Below, piece after piece: positions 8,840-9,373 of a DNA stretch of 9,373 bases. The DNA comes from Tannerella sp. (GTDB lineage Bacteria > Bacteroidota > Bacteroidia > Bacteroidales > Tannerellaceae). The stretch is taken from assembly GCA_031289445.1 (NCBI GenBank), contig JAITPL010000163.1:1-9373 (forward strand). Reading direction: 5' to 3'. The translations under genes and the position numbers were made by a program. Positions within the stretch are counted from its first letter, which is position 1; each line of letters starts with the position of its first letter. The notes under the pieces were generated by a model that did not search any database, was not told the origin of the DNA, and saw nothing but the letters and a program-made list of their open reading frames with translations.

Positions 8840-8869
8840 AACCGGAAACCATCTAACCGGAAATCATCT
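8840..8869. repeat. 15-bp tandem duplication
   Basis: AACCGGAAACCATCT at 8840-8854 is followed directly by AACCGGAAATCATCT at 8855-8869, with one mismatch (C/T). A related CCGGAATAAAA precedes it at about 8830-8840. This fits a recent slippage duplication. No function is apparent. Confidence 0.8.
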
Positions 8870-9090
8870 GAAAACATGGGAGCAACCAAGGTTTCTTTGG
8901 TGGTATGACACGCAATGATGTCCATGAGAAAACTTGATTCTTAAACCTGTACTTCCTTTCCATTTATGAACGGCAGCATTTCATTGGCCTTGTCAGACAA
9001 GCCCCTGTGTTTTGCTCACCGGAAAAACCCTGTGTTTGAAAATCAAAAAAACATGTATTTACATGAATTGGAATGTTCCAATCATGAATT

Positions 9091-9373
9091 GTCGTTTGCC
9101 AATGGACGAATGTCGTTTGCCAATGGACGAATGTCGTTTGCCAATGGACGAATGTCGTTTGCCAATTGACGATTGTCGTTTGCCAATTGACGAATGTCGT
9201 TTGCCAATTGACGAATGTCGTTTGCCAATCGTGGATTGTCGTTTGCCAATTGACGAATGTCGTTTGCCAATTGACGAATGTCGTTTGCCAATTGACGAAT
9301 GTCGTTTGCCAATTGACGAATGTCGTTTGCCAATTGACGATTGTCGTTTGCCAATCGTGGAATGTCGTTTGCC
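9091..9373. repeat. 21-bp minisatellite, at least 13 copies, open at the window end
   Basis: Thirteen full 21-nt units start at 9091, 9112, 9133, 9154, 9175, 9196, 9217, 9238, 9259, 9280, 9301, 9322 and 9343; a fourteenth is cut after 10 nt by the window end. Every unit begins with the invariant 13-nt core GTCGTTTGCCAAT. The 8-nt tail varies: GGACGAAT in units 1-3; TGACGAAT in 5, 6 and 8-11; TGACGATT in 4 and 12; CGTGGATT in 7; CGTGGAAT in 13. A degenerate unit, with CCAATCATGAATT aligning to the core end and tail, precedes the array at about 9070-9090. No unit has an indel. Five of six frames are free of stops across the whole array, so the 7-codon periodic peptides (ANDIRQL on the - strand, for example) do not by themselves show coding. 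There is no unique spacer sequence, so it is not CRISPR. Confidence 0.95.

Larger units (their letters stand above)
8622..9090. other. Non-coding repeat-rich intergenic region
   Basis: I see no convincing gene, tRNA or known RNA here. The only + strand open frame starting in it (ATG 8966, 67 codons) has no family resemblance and ends inside the downstream tandem array. The stretch contains decayed tandem repeats (about 8644-8740), a 15-bp duplication (8840-8869), and small inverted repeats: TTGAC-TTC-GTCAA at 8809-8821 and ACCAA/TTGGT at 8885-8901, both without a T tract. A near-duplicate CCCTGTGTTTtG / CCCTGTGTTTG occurs at about 9003-9014 and 9028-9038. It looks like accumulated repeat debris between operons. 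Confidence 0.6.

Noticed and set aside
8885..8901. Second terminator from the ACCAA/TTGGT inverted repeat
   Set aside because: The stem is only 5-6 bp and no T tract follows.
8622..9090. tRNA, riboswitch or insertion-sequence remnant
   Set aside because: I found no cloverleaf, no recognisable riboswitch core, no transposase fragment, and no terminal inverted repeats with target duplications.
8966..9169. A 67-codon + strand open frame ending in SFANGRM repeats
   Set aside because: It starts in featureless sequence, matches no family I know, and its last third is just the 21-bp array read in frame until a TGA created by the first TTGAC-type unit.
9091..9373. CRISPR array
   Set aside because: The units are contiguous 21-mers with no unique 25-40 nt spacers, and no cas gene is in the window.
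9091..9373. Plasmid-type iterons or a replication origin
   Set aside because: The 21-bp direct repeats have iteron-like length, but no Rep gene or DnaA box is visible and the neighbours look chromosomal. The idea could revive if a rep gene lies just beyond 9373.
9091..9373. An array of Bacteroidetes promoters, since every unit contains TTTG
   Set aside because: The units lack the TAnnTTTG -7 form, and the 21-nt TTTG-to-TTTG spacing is shorter than the roughly 27 nt expected between -33 and -7 elements.

Overview
The window looks like Bacteroidota DNA, most likely order Bacteroidales. It carries a SusC-type TonB-dependent receptor directly followed by a SusD-type lipoprotein, and two further lipoproteins with domains typical of Bacteroidetes polysaccharide-utilisation loci (PULs). 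The gaps between genes are AT-rich, the start codons lack a strong Shine-Dalgarno sequence, and base composition is near 50% GC. Genus or family cannot be set from the sequence; a gut or host-associated Bacteroidales is only a guess.

Positions 56-8558 hold four genes on the + strand in one compact unit, with gaps of 20, 32 and about 18 nt. In order they are: a SusC/RagA outer-membrane transporter; a SusD/RagB glycan-binding lipoprotein; a lipoprotein with DUF4959-, DUF5126- and DUF5000-like regions; and a lipoprotein with a DUF4998-like N-terminus and a beta-rich C-terminal module. The likely shared job is capture of an unidentified glycan (or glycopeptide) at the cell surface by three lipoproteins and its import across the outer membrane by SusC, powered by TonB. 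No glycoside hydrolase, lyase, sulfatase, peptidase or regulator lies in the window, so the substrate cannot be named.

A strong inverted repeat at 8572-8621, 13 nt after the last stop codon and followed by T-rich sequence, probably ends the transcript.

From 8622 to the window end (about 750 nt) I find no convincing gene. This stretch is rich in repeats: a decayed array of about 19-nt units (about 8644-8740), a 15-bp tandem duplication (8840-8869), and a very regular 21-bp minisatellite (9091 to at least 9373) with 13 full copies plus a partial one that runs off the window. The minisatellite is the most unusual structure here. Its role is unknown, and being open in five of six frames is not good evidence that it codes for protein. 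I do not see a clearly new biological system; the PUL-like genes belong to known families.
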